DNA from: an uncultured Carboxylicivirga sp.
GTDB lineage: Bacteria; Bacteroidota; Bacteroidia; Bacteroidales; Marinilabiliaceae
DNA: 64,000 bases
NCBI GenBank assembly: GCA_947503525.1
Contig: CANNEA010000010.1
Coordinates: 62,001-126,000 of the forward strand
Direction of reading: 5' to 3'
Numbering within the stretch: the stretch's first letter is position 1; each line of letters opens with the position of its first letter. Shown here piece by piece: positions 53,393 through 62,918 of this stretch. The notes beneath the pieces are model-generated. The model had not been told where the DNA came from. It made no database searches and was given only the letters and a program-made list of their open reading frames with translations. The translations under genes were made by a program, and so were the position numbers.

Positions 53393-54775
53393 TTACAGCT
53401 TCACCAACTTATATGTATGCCATTGTGGTTGATTGGAACTGTATATTTTACTACGAAGCTCAATTAATTCATGCTTTAGCTCATCAACACGAGGCAAGGT
53501 CTGAAAATATTCACCACACACTTTTATATGCCAGTTGTACCAAGGTTTATCTTTCTGTGATTCATTTAAATCATCCAGATAGGCCTTCTTAGCTTCAAAA
53601 GAATCCGGCCCATCGTATTTATTTAGTAAACGACACTCCACAAAAGGCACATTACGCAGTTGACCTTGTATTTTGTGATAATCAAAAACAAATTGATAAA
53701 CATCCGCTGCCTGCTTGGCTTGTGGTGTATTGGCATAATTGGCCAAATTTATACCTTCCTTAAGCTCCATAGAGGAAAACACGCCGAGTTCTATCTCATC
53801 GATCAATAGCTTATAATTACCTTTATCAAGGGCATTAATTGCTATCCACTCCTTATCTAATTCCGATTGAAAAGGAACCAGATCCATTGCTTCCTGCAAT
53901 GCTTCTTTAACAGGGAAAGGCAAAGCTTTTTCGAGCATTTTAAACTCTAGAACCGATTCTCCATCCAAAAATTCAATATCGCAATTGATTTGCTCCAGTA
54001 CTTTTTGCTTTCGGGCATTAATTCTAAGTTTAGAGATATATTCAGCTGGGCTTATCGTTCTCATAATTTCATAAGCCATAACAAAATGACCGGATGTACC
54101 CGGGTGAATGCGATCCGCCCCAACAATGCTTGCTTTTGGATCTAAGGCTTGCATTTGCGCATTCACTTTCAACAATAGTGTATTTAAATCTACTACCGGA
54201 GCGTCATACTTTTTAGCTAAGGCCTTGATATGATTAGCACATAAAACCAAGGCATCATTGGTTCCAACATCATTATCTCGCTCCATCGTTGATGTTTGAT
54301 CGTAAATAGATGGCGTCATGAAGATGGGCTTTACCCCTCGCTCAAGCAACATAACGGCCAGCTTTTCTGTTTTGGCATAATACGTATCCAAAGCGGCCTG
54401 ACGCTTCTCTAATGTTTCTTCATCTGCCTCAACATTTTCATACAAGGAGCGCTGAATATCATTCATCCCTGTCATTAAAAAGGCATGAGTTGGCCGATGA
54501 ATCATTATGTCCTCTTCAAATCGTTTGATCATTCCTCCTGCCACATCACCAGCAATCCCGCAATTGTAGTATTCTACCTTTTCACTGGGAAAACGTGTGG
54601 CACAATAGGCTTGCAGAAAGGCGTGGTAAGCTCCTCCATGTGTAATACTGTTTCCAATAAAACATATGCGATCGCCCGTTTTAAAAACAGCTAAGTTGTC
54701 ATTGGGCTTTGGGGTGCAAAAAGTGAGACCAAAGGCCAATACAAGCAGAGCAAATCTAATACTTAAAGGCTTCAT
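53393..54775 (-). CDS. SGNH/GDSL esterase lipoprotein
   Basis: 460 residues with a lipobox-like end to the signal peptide (GLTFC, Cys20). ICFIGNSITHGG holds the nucleophile Ser43, LMTGMND block III and GADRIHPGTSGH the Asp-His pair. The C-terminal 220 residues form an extra helical domain. Family members take acetyl or other ester groups from glycans. It follows the GH2 gene by 11 bases, suggesting joint action on an acetylated beta-galactoside or related glycan. Confidence 0.85.
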   Translation of the reverse strand: MKPLSIRFALLVLAFGLTFCTPKPNDNLAVFKTGDRICFIGNSITHGGAYHAFLQAYCATRFPSEKVEYYNCGIAGDVAGGMIKRFEEDIMIHRPTHAFLMTGMNDIQRSLYENVEADEETLEKRQAALDTYYAKTEKLAVMLLERGVKPIFMTPSIYDQTSTMERDNDVGTNDALVLCANHIKALAKKYDAPVVDLNTLLLKVNAQMQALDPKASIVGADRIHPGTSGHFVMAYEIMRTISPAEYISKLRINARKQKVLEQINCDIEFLDGESVLEFKMLEKALPFPVKEALQEAMDLVPFQSELDKEWIAINALDKGNYKLLIDEIELGVFSSMELKEGINLANYANTPQAKQAADVYQFVFDYHKIQGQLRNVPFVECRLLNKYDGPDSFEAKKAYLDDLNESQKDKPWYNWHIKVCGEYFQTLPRVDELKHELIELRSKIYSSNQPQWHTYKLVKL

Positions 54776-54786
54776 AAATGCAAATA

Positions 54787-57330
54787 TTAAAGTACTTCAA
54801 TAGTACAAACATTAGATCGAATGGATCCGGCATTGGCCTTTACGCTTATTAGTCCATCTTCTTTTAGCGATTGAATAATGATAATAGCTTGTCCATTATG
54901 CGTAACAATGGAATTGCTTTTGTGAGGCTGCACATTCCTTTCCCATCCGTTATCCACTCCCAGATTAGTGCACTCTCCTTCAATTTCAAAATTAATTTGG
55001 GTATTCACATCCGTAATCAGACTTCCTTTTGCATCTCGCAAACTGGCAGTAATAACAGTCAGATCATATCCATCGGATGTGAGTTTTGATTTATGACTAT
55101 CCAATTGAATGGTTTTTAAAACGCCTGGTGTTGACAAAAGGTATTCAGCACTTTTTTCACCCTTATTATAGCCCACCACTTTTAAATCACCATCGGTATA
55201 AGGCACTAACCATTTAATAATGTTGTCTTCAGCAAATGCAGAACGGCTTTGTTTGCCTAATGACTTACCATTTAGGAATAACTCCGCTTCTTCGCAATTG
55301 GTGTACGTCTGTACAATGATGGATTCTCCCTCGCCATATTTCCACTTCGGATAAGCTTTGTACCATTCCCAAAGACGTAATAAATTCCATACCGGAGGAG
55401 GTGTCATTTGCATATCAAAAGTCCACCCTTCTTTCTCACTATATGAAAACTCTGATTCATTGGCTGGTGTTGTCACCGCATAAACCTTAGGCTCTTCTTT
55501 CCATAAGCATTCGTAGAAATGTCCCCGAGGTGTTTTAAATCCGGCATAATCGAAGAAAGAAATATTTAATCCCTTTCGAGGCCAAGGCCCTGCTTCTCCC
55601 ATATAAGCAAAACCCGTCCAACAAAAAATGCCAGCCACAAAATCACGATTCTCACAATCTTTCCATTCCTGATAAGTTCCCCAATTTTCTGAACCCAATA
55701 TGTTTAAGTCGGGATAATACTCATGGGCTGCATCATACTCCACAGCACGATAATTAAAACCCAACACATCAACATTAGAGGCATATCCACTTGCTAAAGC
55801 CACCGAAGGATGAACACTTCCACATACAACAGGGCGCGTATCATCCAAATCACGCACCCAACCTGAAAGCTTTCGGGCGAACATCACTAAGGTATCAGCT
55901 CCTCCCGACTTTTTATCCAAGACTTTTTTTATCGTTAAGGAATCGTAAACCGGTCGATCTTCGTAATAGGTAATTCCCGGATTGACCTCCTGATAGGTTT
56001 CGTCGTAATACGGGTAGATCCATTCAATCTCATTTCCAATACTCCACATAAACACTGAGGGATGATTATAATCGCGAAGAATCAAATCTTTTAAATCACG
56101 CTCAGCCCACTCATTGAATGATTCAGGATAAGCTCGAACTGCTTCAGGCGTTCCTGCACCATCACCCATATAAACCACACCTTTTTCCTTTGGTCGGTCC
56201 CATTCATCAAAGGCTTCATTCATTACTAGTATTCCCAGTTCGTCACAAACCTCAAGCAGCTCTTTGGAGTGCGGGTTATGTGCAAAACGAATGGCGTTTA
56301 CTCCAATTGACTTTAGTTTGCTAACGCGATACTCCCATAAAGCTTTTGGAACAGCCGCTCCAACCGCTCCGGCGTCGTGATGAAGATTAACGCCTTTTAA
56401 TTTCATATTTTCACCATTCAACGAAAAACCAGTATTCGCATCAAAAGCAAAATAACGTATACCAAAGTTTTCTTTGACATTATCCAATACTTCAATACCG
56501 TCTTTCAACTCCACTATTAGTTTATATTGCTGCGGCCTATCCAATCCCCATAGCAGAGGCTTTTCAAGTTTAATTTGCGTGCTATTACTTATGGCATCCG
56601 TCTCTAAATCTTCTTCTTTACCTGCAATGATCACACCTTGCGGATCAATTATGGAATAGTGAATACTTAAAGCCTCAGGAAGCTTATTCCCTGAGTTCTC
56701 CAAAGTTGTTTTAATACTTATTGTTGCATTATCTTTTGTAATCTCCGGAGTACTAATCTGCACTCCCCATTGTGCAATATGTAAAGGCGACTTTTTAATT
56801 AATCTAACCTTCCTGTAAATTCCCGAACCGGTATACCAGCGTGAATCCACATAAGCTGTACGATCCACTTTAACCGCAATTACATTCTTTTCTCCTCCAT
56901 ATTTCAAATGCTTACTTAAATCATAAGAAAAAGAAGCATATCCATTGGGACGATGCCCCAGAAGTTGTCCGTTAATCCAAACTGTGGAATTATTATAAAC
57001 CCCATCAAAGAGAACCGTAATTTGTTTCCCTTCATCAGAAGCCGGTAAAATAAAGGACTTACGATACCAAGCAATACCGCCCGGAACAAAACCCGTGCTT
57101 GCCGCAGTTCCTTCAACATTTTTATACCCTTCCTCAATACTCCAATCGTGCGGCACCTTTATCGATTGCCAATCTGTATCATCAAATAAAATGGCTTTGG
57201 CATCCGGCTCATCCGCTAAGGTAAATTTCCAGTCTTCATTAAAATCTATAATTGATCGGGCATTTTTGTTTGAATTGGAGCATGATGAAAAAGCCACACA
57301 TATGGCTAAAAATGGAAGTAGGAATTTCAT
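54787..57330 (-). CDS. GH2 family glycoside hydrolase (beta-galactosidase-like) lipoprotein
   Basis: 847 residues from the ATG at 57330; the longer frame (to 57378) lacks a sensible N-terminus, while this one gives a lipobox (AFSSC). Order of domains: sugar-binding jelly roll, Ig-like, TIM barrel with the acid/base Glu in WSIGNEIEW and the nucleophile Glu in ILGSENWGTYQ, then a DUF4982-type domain (AELFLNGKSLGKQS) and a C-terminal Ig-like domain. Such enzymes cut beta-galactosides or beta-glucuronides; the exact bond is unknown. There is no SusCD pair near. Confidence 0.9.
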   Translation of the reverse strand: MKFLLPFLAICVAFSSCSNSNKNARSIIDFNEDWKFTLADEPDAKAILFDDTDWQSIKVPHDWSIEEGYKNVEGTAASTGFVPGGIAWYRKSFILPASDEGKQITVLFDGVYNNSTVWINGQLLGHRPNGYASFSYDLSKHLKYGGEKNVIAVKVDRTAYVDSRWYTGSGIYRKVRLIKKSPLHIAQWGVQISTPEITKDNATISIKTTLENSGNKLPEALSIHYSIIDPQGVIIAGKEEDLETDAISNSTQIKLEKPLLWGLDRPQQYKLIVELKDGIEVLDNVKENFGIRYFAFDANTGFSLNGENMKLKGVNLHHDAGAVGAAVPKALWEYRVSKLKSIGVNAIRFAHNPHSKELLEVCDELGILVMNEAFDEWDRPKEKGVVYMGDGAGTPEAVRAYPESFNEWAERDLKDLILRDYNHPSVFMWSIGNEIEWIYPYYDETYQEVNPGITYYEDRPVYDSLTIKKVLDKKSGGADTLVMFARKLSGWVRDLDDTRPVVCGSVHPSVALASGYASNVDVLGFNYRAVEYDAAHEYYPDLNILGSENWGTYQEWKDCENRDFVAGIFCWTGFAYMGEAGPWPRKGLNISFFDYAGFKTPRGHFYECLWKEEPKVYAVTTPANESEFSYSEKEGWTFDMQMTPPPVWNLLRLWEWYKAYPKWKYGEGESIIVQTYTNCEEAELFLNGKSLGKQSRSAFAEDNIIKWLVPYTDGDLKVVGYNKGEKSAEYLLSTPGVLKTIQLDSHKSKLTSDGYDLTVITASLRDAKGSLITDVNTQINFEIEGECTNLGVDNGWERNVQPHKSNSIVTHNGQAIIIIQSLKEDGLISVKANAGSIRSNVCTIEVL

Positions 57331-57742
57331 ATAAATGTAAGTTTGTTTTAAATAAAACTTTACCCATACAGGGCTCAATATTCATAGCCTAAAAATACCT
57401 TCAAACAAAAATATACTTGGGTCGATATTAGAGCAGAGAAAGGGGGGTAATCATTTTTTTGAATGATATTGTATCATTTCAATAAAGCGCATAAAAACTC
57501 AACTTGTAAATTAACCAATTATAAAGAATTAGCTTGATTAATATGGCTTAGAAATGATAGCAGGATAAAATGGCATTCCTAAAACTACTTAAGGGTAATG
57601 TATTTTCATACGGATAACATCTTCATTAAGTCCGCAAACGGGTTAGCGACTTTAATGAAAGAAGGGTAACATTTCTGCGAAAATAATTTGAAAAATTTGT
57701 GCACTTTTAAGCTGTATAAACCAAACCTCAATCATAACAATA
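57331..57742. promoter_or_regulatory. Divergent control region between GH2 and DsrE genes
   Basis: 412 bases without a gene. It contains a TATTTTTG -7-like box on the minus strand (57406-57413), the inverted repeat AATGATA-TTG-TATCATT at 57462-57478 and an imperfect hairpin with arms TTCATTAAGTCCGC and GCGACTTTAATGAA at 57622-57659. No clear promoter was found for the DsrE gene. Confidence 0.4.
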
Positions 57743-58081
57743 ATGAAAAACATATTAATTCAAATTACTCAAAACGGCATGGGCCATGGCGATGAATCTC
57801 TTGCTCAGAAATTATTGATTAATTACTTCACACTACTCAACGAACAAGAACGACTTCCGCAATGCATTGCCCTATACAATGCCGGTGTGAAGATCATTCA
57901 ATCCGATTCTCCATTACTAAATATATTAAGGACCATTGAAGCTAAAGGCGTAAAACTTGTAGCTTGTAAAACCTGCCTCATTCATTATAATCTTCTGGAT
58001 AAAATGGAAGTAGGAGTTGCTGGAACCATGATGGACATTATTGAACTGCAGAGCAAGGCTGAAAAGGTTATTAATTTGTAA
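57743..58081 (+). CDS. DsrE family small protein
   Basis: 112 residues with a DsrE-like alpha/beta fold (ILIQITQNGMGHGDESLAQKLL). A CKTC motif near residues 77-80 could act in sulfur transfer, as in YedF/TusD relatives. No sulfur-relay partner is next to it. The next gene lies 100 bases downstream in the same direction. Confidence 0.75.
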   Translation: MKNILIQITQNGMGHGDESLAQKLLINYFTLLNEQERLPQCIALYNAGVKIIQSDSPLLNILRTIEAKGVKLVACKTCLIHYNLLDKMEVGVAGTMMDIIELQSKAEKVINL

Positions 58082-58182
58082 TTATTCTAATAATTATGAA
58101 AATTATCCTTCGTGAATTAATTCAACTCGAAACCAGGTAAGAGCTTCCAATTTATCTTAAATAAACAATAACCCTATTGAAT

Positions 58183-58821
58183 ATGAAACATCCCAAGTAC
58201 TATAATTACCTAAATGCAGAAGAAAAAGAAGACTGGGACAGGATTATCGATATCTTTTCAGAGCTAAAAAAAAGCTTTCAGCTTAAAGGAGCCAGGAACC
58301 CATTGATTAAACATTTTAATTTGTTTGCCGATAAACAAAAACCAAAATTCTTTAACTCATGGCAGGTTTCAGATGGTTCGGAATCAATATCTCTATGCTT
58401 AATTGAATACGAAAGCTCTTATCATACTGCTGACCAGTTCGGAGGTGAAACACATACCGCTAACCACAAATATTTCTTTGGCTATTTAGGTTCAGAAAAG
58501 GATTTTGGTCGCACACTTTTGCGACAGGAAACTCTTGCTGATAAAATCTCAGAATTGTTTGTTCCCATGGAAATTGACATTAAGGGTTACCTTAAATTCA
58601 GTAACAAATACTATGTATTGTCAAACGACAAGGCTAAATTTCTTCAAAGCATAAATAAAGAATTGCTTGATTATTTAGCAGATCAAAAGAATTTGGAACT
58701 TGAATTTAACACTCATAATTGTTTATTTCTATTAGATAAAGCCATTGACTTAGAACAAACAATCAGACTTTGCAAAACAGGTCTTCAATTGAGTAGAATT
58801 CTGAATGGAAAAACTAAGTGA
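58183..58821 (+). CDS. Hypothetical cytoplasmic protein
   Basis: 212 residues from the ATG at 58183 (a TTG six bases upstream is in frame). No signal peptide and no motif I recognise; mixed alpha/beta composition with many Lys, Asn and Phe as in neighbouring genes. It follows the DsrE gene by about 100 bases and is followed by an imperfect hairpin (58840-58860). Function not assigned. Confidence 0.6.
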   Translation: MKHPKYYNYLNAEEKEDWDRIIDIFSELKKSFQLKGARNPLIKHFNLFADKQKPKFFNSWQVSDGSESISLCLIEYESSYHTADQFGGETHTANHKYFFGYLGSEKDFGRTLLRQETLADKISELFVPMEIDIKGYLKFSNKYYVLSNDKAKFLQSINKELLDYLADQKNLELEFNTHNCLFLLDKAIDLEQTIRLCKTGLQLSRILNGKTK

Positions 58822-58839
58822 GACTATATCCCCAAGTAG

Positions 58840-58860
58840 CCGCGCGAAACTTTCGCGTGG
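58840..58860 (+). terminator. Short hairpin after the hypothetical gene
   Basis: CCGCGCGAAA and TTTCGCGTGG pair with one G-U around a very short loop. The following bases are not a clean T run, so termination may be weak. Confidence 0.4.
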
Positions 58861-58948
58861 CAAACTTTTGATAAATAAAATTTGCTTTAATTGGCTTAGA
58901 ACGTGATGGAATCGCACACTAGCAGAGTGTCTGAATGCACTTCAACAC

Positions 58949-60511
58949 CTACAGTATTGCCTTGGGCAATACTTTTCGGGTCCAGGTTTTAATGCGTTTA
59001 CTTTTGTTTACTTCTTTATCCGGATTAAATTCCAGGGTGGTCTCCCAGGCGTTCTCAGGTTTTAATTCTTCCTCTACTACCTTAACTACTTCTGAAGCTA
59101 CATCGGCCGAATGAATAACAACAATGCATTCCGTATTTAGATTGGCACTGCGCGGATCGAGATTAAAAGTGCCTACTACCGTTGTTTTTTCATCTATAAC
59201 CATCGACTTGGCATGCAAACCAAAGGTTGGCGTATAATCAATGGTGCCTTGCAAATCACCTGACATGATTTGCTTTCGAATGGCGGCATCCGGTTTAAAT
59301 TCAAATACACGAACACCTGTACTGAGTAGTTCCTTTCTATTGGATTGATAACTGGCAAATGCTTCCACATTATCTGTTGAAGCCAGACTATTGGTTAGGA
59401 TTCGAATTTGCACACCTCGCTCAGTAGCTTCATGAAACAAATTTTGACTTAGCTCCGTTGTGATTAAGTAAGGGGTTTGAATTAGTATAGAGTGTTTGGC
59501 ATTGCGAACCAGATTAATCAAAGTATCTGTGGTGACTCCTCCTCCACCGAGCCCACTTTTACCATCATTCTTTCCCGGCTCGTCCGAAACATAATGCACA
59601 TCACTTAACCAATACAACTCGCCTGATTTTTTAATCTCCGGAAAAGTGCTGGACAGGTTTTCAATCTTATGGCGCACCTGTGGCCAAAAATTATCGGGAT
59701 TACATGCATATTCATGTAAGCGATCAAACTGATTTTTGTAATGCACACTGTCAGTCGCTTCATCGCTTAATTCTTCAACAGGAATACTTAAGTCATAGTT
59801 CCAGAAATCAGAAAACGAAGCCTGCACATCTCCAACCAGCTTTCCCAACAATAAAACATCACGATCGCGGAAATTATATTCATGATCGTAATCGAAATAT
59901 TCATCTGCCACATTGCGCCCTCCTGTGATGGCAATTTTTCCATCCACCATAAAGGTTTTATTGTGCATGCGTTGGTTAGCCGTTCTAAAATCGGTGCTAA
60001 ACTTTTTTATTTTTTGAAACAGGTTTTTACCCAGATTAACACCGGGATTATATACCTTAATACTGATGTTTTTGTGTGAAGCCAATGTTAACACCTCATC
60101 CAGTTCAGCATCCACCATTATATCGTCAACCAATATGCGGACCTTAACGCCACGATCGGCTGCCCGCACCAAATAATCACAGGCAATTAATCCCACATTA
60201 TCAGTTGAGAAAATAAAATATTGTATATCAATGCTTTCTTCGGCATACTCACATAACCAGGCTCGCGTCACCAAAGCCTTGCCCCCATCTTCCAATACCA
60301 AAACGCCGGTTTGATTTTGCATCTTATCCTCGATGCTTGCCAATTCATCAGAGAGGCTAATAGAATCGTTACGGTGTATTCGCGAACAAAAATCCCTCTC
60401 CTCTTCCACTGCTTTACTAGATGGTCCTGAGCAGGCAAAAAACAATACGCAGAAGGTCAAAACAAAAAGTAAGAGTGTGGAATTAAAATGTGAAATGGCT
60501 TTATAAATCAT
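58949..60511 (-). CDS. Phospholipase D/cardiolipin synthase-like lipoprotein
   Basis: 520 residues. Signal peptide ends at a lipobox (LFFACS, Cys27). Two HKD motifs are complete: HNKTFMVD in the first half and HAKSMVID in the second, so both halves of the active site are present. Family members move phosphatidyl groups or cut phosphodiesters. Because it is predicted to be exported and lipid-anchored, it differs from cytoplasmic-face cardiolipin synthase and may act on outer-membrane lipids. Confidence 0.88.
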   Translation of the reverse strand: MIYKAISHFNSTLLLFVLTFCVLFFACSGPSSKAVEEERDFCSRIHRNDSISLSDELASIEDKMQNQTGVLVLEDGGKALVTRAWLCEYAEESIDIQYFIFSTDNVGLIACDYLVRAADRGVKVRILVDDIMVDAELDEVLTLASHKNISIKVYNPGVNLGKNLFQKIKKFSTDFRTANQRMHNKTFMVDGKIAITGGRNVADEYFDYDHEYNFRDRDVLLLGKLVGDVQASFSDFWNYDLSIPVEELSDEATDSVHYKNQFDRLHEYACNPDNFWPQVRHKIENLSSTFPEIKKSGELYWLSDVHYVSDEPGKNDGKSGLGGGGVTTDTLINLVRNAKHSILIQTPYLITTELSQNLFHEATERGVQIRILTNSLASTDNVEAFASYQSNRKELLSTGVRVFEFKPDAAIRKQIMSGDLQGTIDYTPTFGLHAKSMVIDEKTTVVGTFNLDPRSANLNTECIVVIHSADVASEVVKVVEEELKPENAWETTLEFNPDKEVNKSKRIKTWTRKVLPKAIL

Positions 60512-60742
60512 AGAACAAGCTTTACTTTTGCTTTACTGCAAGTTAATACTAATTGCGACTTCAGAAAAAAACACAGTCTGGCTTACCCTTTTGTTAATCC
60601 ATTTTATCCTTTATGTGAAAAAGGGTATTTTAAATAAAGTAATAAGTATTGAGACCTTCGGGCGAAGCATTTTTTTATGCAAAGAAGCTAAGTGATGAGC
60701 CAATCAATGACATAAAATAATTTAGCAACTAAAAGCTTTAAT

Positions 60743-61180
60743 ATGAAATCCAAAGACAATTTCTTTCTGGATAAGGAAAGCATAAGATGCATTGACAAAT
60801 TTCGTATCATCTATTTAATAACATTTTTAATTGCTTTTGCATTAACCGAAACAGGCCGGTATATCTACCGCCCTTTCATTTATGAGAATAATATCAATGA
60901 TCTTGGGATTGCTGACTCAATGGGAAATTTGGGAGGTATAATTGTTCAGATATTTTTTGGCCTTACCATTATAAATTCAACAAAGAAAAAAGGATTACGA
61001 CTAATCGTCTTTTTGGTAATTGGATATATGATTTACGAAGTCTTACAACTCATTCTTCCTAAAGGTGTATTTGATTGGAAAGATATTTACGGGACAATAA
61101 TTGGTGGGGTTTTAGGATTACTTTTGTTTCTCCTCATTCATAAACTTACTAAGCAAAATAAAATATTTTATCGCTTTTAA
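60743..61180 (+). CDS. VanZ-like small membrane protein
   Basis: 145 residues with four membrane segments. YEVLQLILPKGVFDWKDIYGTIIGGVLGLLL has the spacing of the VanZ-like family (E-x-x-Q, D-x-x-D-x-x-x-x-x-x-G-G). Function of the family is not settled. The gene stands alone; the region before it (60512-60742) shows no strong promoter. Confidence 0.65.
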   Translation: MKSKDNFFLDKESIRCIDKFRIIYLITFLIAFALTETGRYIYRPFIYENNINDLGIADSMGNLGGIIVQIFFGLTIINSTKKKGLRLIVFLVIGYMIYEVLQLILPKGVFDWKDIYGTIIGGVLGLLLFLLIHKLTKQNKIFYRF

Positions 61181-61351
61181 AATGTAATAAGCATTTGTGA
61201 TCGGTCACACTAAGCAAGCGTACTGTATGATCCAACTCCCGGGGTTTTGAAATTTAATTATCAAATCAGCAGAGCCTCCTATTCGACTCAGTGGTGACAT
61301 AACATTGGATAAAACATAACAAGAACAAAATTGTATCTTTAAAAGAAAAAA

Positions 61352-62437
61352 ATGATAGCTTTAATTGCGTATTTATTATTAGCATTAGTCGTTTCATTCC
61401 TTTGTTCCATAATGGAATCCGTGCTGCTTTCTACTCCTCACTCATTTTTACTTGTAAAGCAGGATAAAGGACATCAATGGGCTGAATCATTTATTGAACT
61501 AAAAACAAACATAGATAAACCTCTGTCGGCAATTCTATCACTAAATACGGTTGCCCATACAATTGGGGCTGCTGGTGTTGGAGCTCAGGCTATTAAAGTT
61601 TTTGGAGAAGCATCATTTGGAATTGTATCGGTTATCCTAACCATTTTGATATTGGTAGTAACGGAAATAATACCCAAAACAATTGGAGCCAAATACTGGA
61701 GAAATTTATCGAAGGTTTCTTATTATATCATCAAGGCAATGATAATAATTACTTATCCCTTGGTAATGATGTCGGTAGTAATCACTAAAATCATTTCAAA
61801 TTCGAAAGAGGAGTTATCTACGAGCCGGGAGGAAATAGCTGCAATGGCCAGTTTAGGAGCTGATGAAGGCTTATTTTCTGATAAAGAAAATAAGATCATT
61901 CAAAATATACTTAAACTAAAAAACATTAAAGTGACAGAAATTATGACTCCCAGAGTTGTGGTTGCTATTGCTGAAGAGAACTTACAGTTACAGGACTTTC
62001 TGAAAAACAAGGGTTATTTAAATTATTCGCGAATACCGGTTTATTCAGGAAATGATGAAAACATTACCGGATATGTACTGAGGCAACAAGTGTTTGAAAA
62101 TTTAGCTGAAGACAAACACACCTTACAACTGAAAGATATCAAACGCGAAATTATGGTGTTTCCTGACACCACGGTTCTGTATTTTTTATGGGAGAAACTA
62201 TTAGAAAAAAAGGAGCATATTGCTTTAATCGTGGATGAATACGGAGGAGTAGATGGGATTGTGACATTGGAGGATGTAATTGAAACCTTACTCGGACTTG
62301 AAATTGTTGACGAGAATGACACTGTAACAGATATGCAAAAATATGCTCGGGAAAGATGGAAATCAAGACAAGTAAAACATAACCTGATAGATAAGATTAA
62401 CTTGTCTAATAATAAAAACGCTCCTGACAATGACTAA
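61352..62437 (+). CDS. CNNM/HlyC-type transporter (DUF21 plus CBS domains)
   Basis: 361 residues. The DUF21 membrane domain (1 to about 150) is followed by two CBS domains (about 190-310) with IALIVDEYGGVDGIVTLEDVIETLLG. The C-terminal CorC/HlyC domain found in longer family members is absent; the protein ends with a short polar tail. Related proteins export Mg or Co or affect salt tolerance. Its stop codon lies inside a perfect palindrome (62432-62455). Confidence 0.88.
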   Translation: MIALIAYLLLALVVSFLCSIMESVLLSTPHSFLLVKQDKGHQWAESFIELKTNIDKPLSAILSLNTVAHTIGAAGVGAQAIKVFGEASFGIVSVILTILILVVTEIIPKTIGAKYWRNLSKVSYYIIKAMIIITYPLVMMSVVITKIISNSKEELSTSREEIAAMASLGADEGLFSDKENKIIQNILKLKNIKVTEIMTPRVVVAIAEENLQLQDFLKNKGYLNYSRIPVYSGNDENITGYVLRQQVFENLAEDKHTLQLKDIKREIMVFPDTTVLYFLWEKLLEKKEHIALIVDEYGGVDGIVTLEDVIETLLGLEIVDENDTVTDMQKYARERWKSRQVKHNLIDKINLSNNKNAPDND

Positions 62438-62455
62438 TAAGCTAGCTTATTAGTC
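62432..62455. repeat. Perfect 24-base palindrome spanning a stop codon
   Basis: GACTAATAAGC and GCTTATTAGTC are exact complements around TA, and the TAA stop of the CNNM gene (62435-62437) is inside the left arm. The next gene starts 19 bases later. In mRNA this would be a long AU-rich hairpin between the two cistrons. Confidence 0.7.
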
Positions 62456-62474
62456 GACAAGCTAAATAGAAATT

Positions 62475-62894
62475 ATGAAATTAGATATTAAAGACAGGAA
62501 AGTCATTCTTTCTACACTTTGGATATTTGTGACTTTCAATTACGCCTATTGCGATATCTTAAGCTTGATGGATTCATCCTTATTAAAACAATACCTAACA
62601 GGTGTTGTTGACGGGCTTGAATTAACCCAAGGGTTTCTATTGTCCGGCGCCATCCTTATGGAGATTCCGATAGCAATGATTTTACTCGCCCGAATCTTAA
62701 ATTACAAAGCCAACCGATGGGCAAATATTATTGCTGCATTAATTAAGACCATAGCAATGATTATGACAATGTTTGTTGGCACTCCAAGCATGTATTATCT
62801 GTTTTTTGGAAGCATAGAAATTGCTACAACAATTTTTATAATATATTATGCCTTGACCTGGAACAAAGCCGGTGTTAAGTCCGATCATGATTGA
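62475..62894 (+). CDS. Small membrane protein, DUF6326-like
   Basis: 139 residues with four membrane helices and hydrophilic ends; the first segment (STLWIFVTFNYAYCDILSLMD) and the pattern of four helices fit DUF6326, but I hold this lightly. Function unknown. It follows the CNNM gene by 37 bases. Its TGA stop lies in the right arm of another inverted repeat. Confidence 0.65.
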   Translation: MKLDIKDRKVILSTLWIFVTFNYAYCDILSLMDSSLLKQYLTGVVDGLELTQGFLLSGAILMEIPIAMILLARILNYKANRWANIIAALIKTIAMIMTMFVGTPSMYYLFFGSIEIATTIFIIYYALTWNKAGVKSDHD

Positions 62895-62901
62895 TCGGAC
62901 T
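62878..62901. repeat. Inverted repeat spanning the stop codon of the small membrane protein
   Basis: AGTCCGATCA (62878-62887) and TGATCGGACT (62892-62901) are exact complements with loop TGAT; the TGA stop is at 62892-62894. There is no T run on either side, so it may be a bidirectional 3'-end structure between converging genes rather than an intrinsic terminator. Confidence 0.55.
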
Positions 62902-62918
62902 ATGCATTCAATAAACAA

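Noticed and set aside
58096-58140. A 14-codon ATG frame between the DsrE gene and the 212-residue gene
   Set aside because: Too short to support as a gene, without a clear promoter or conserved feature.
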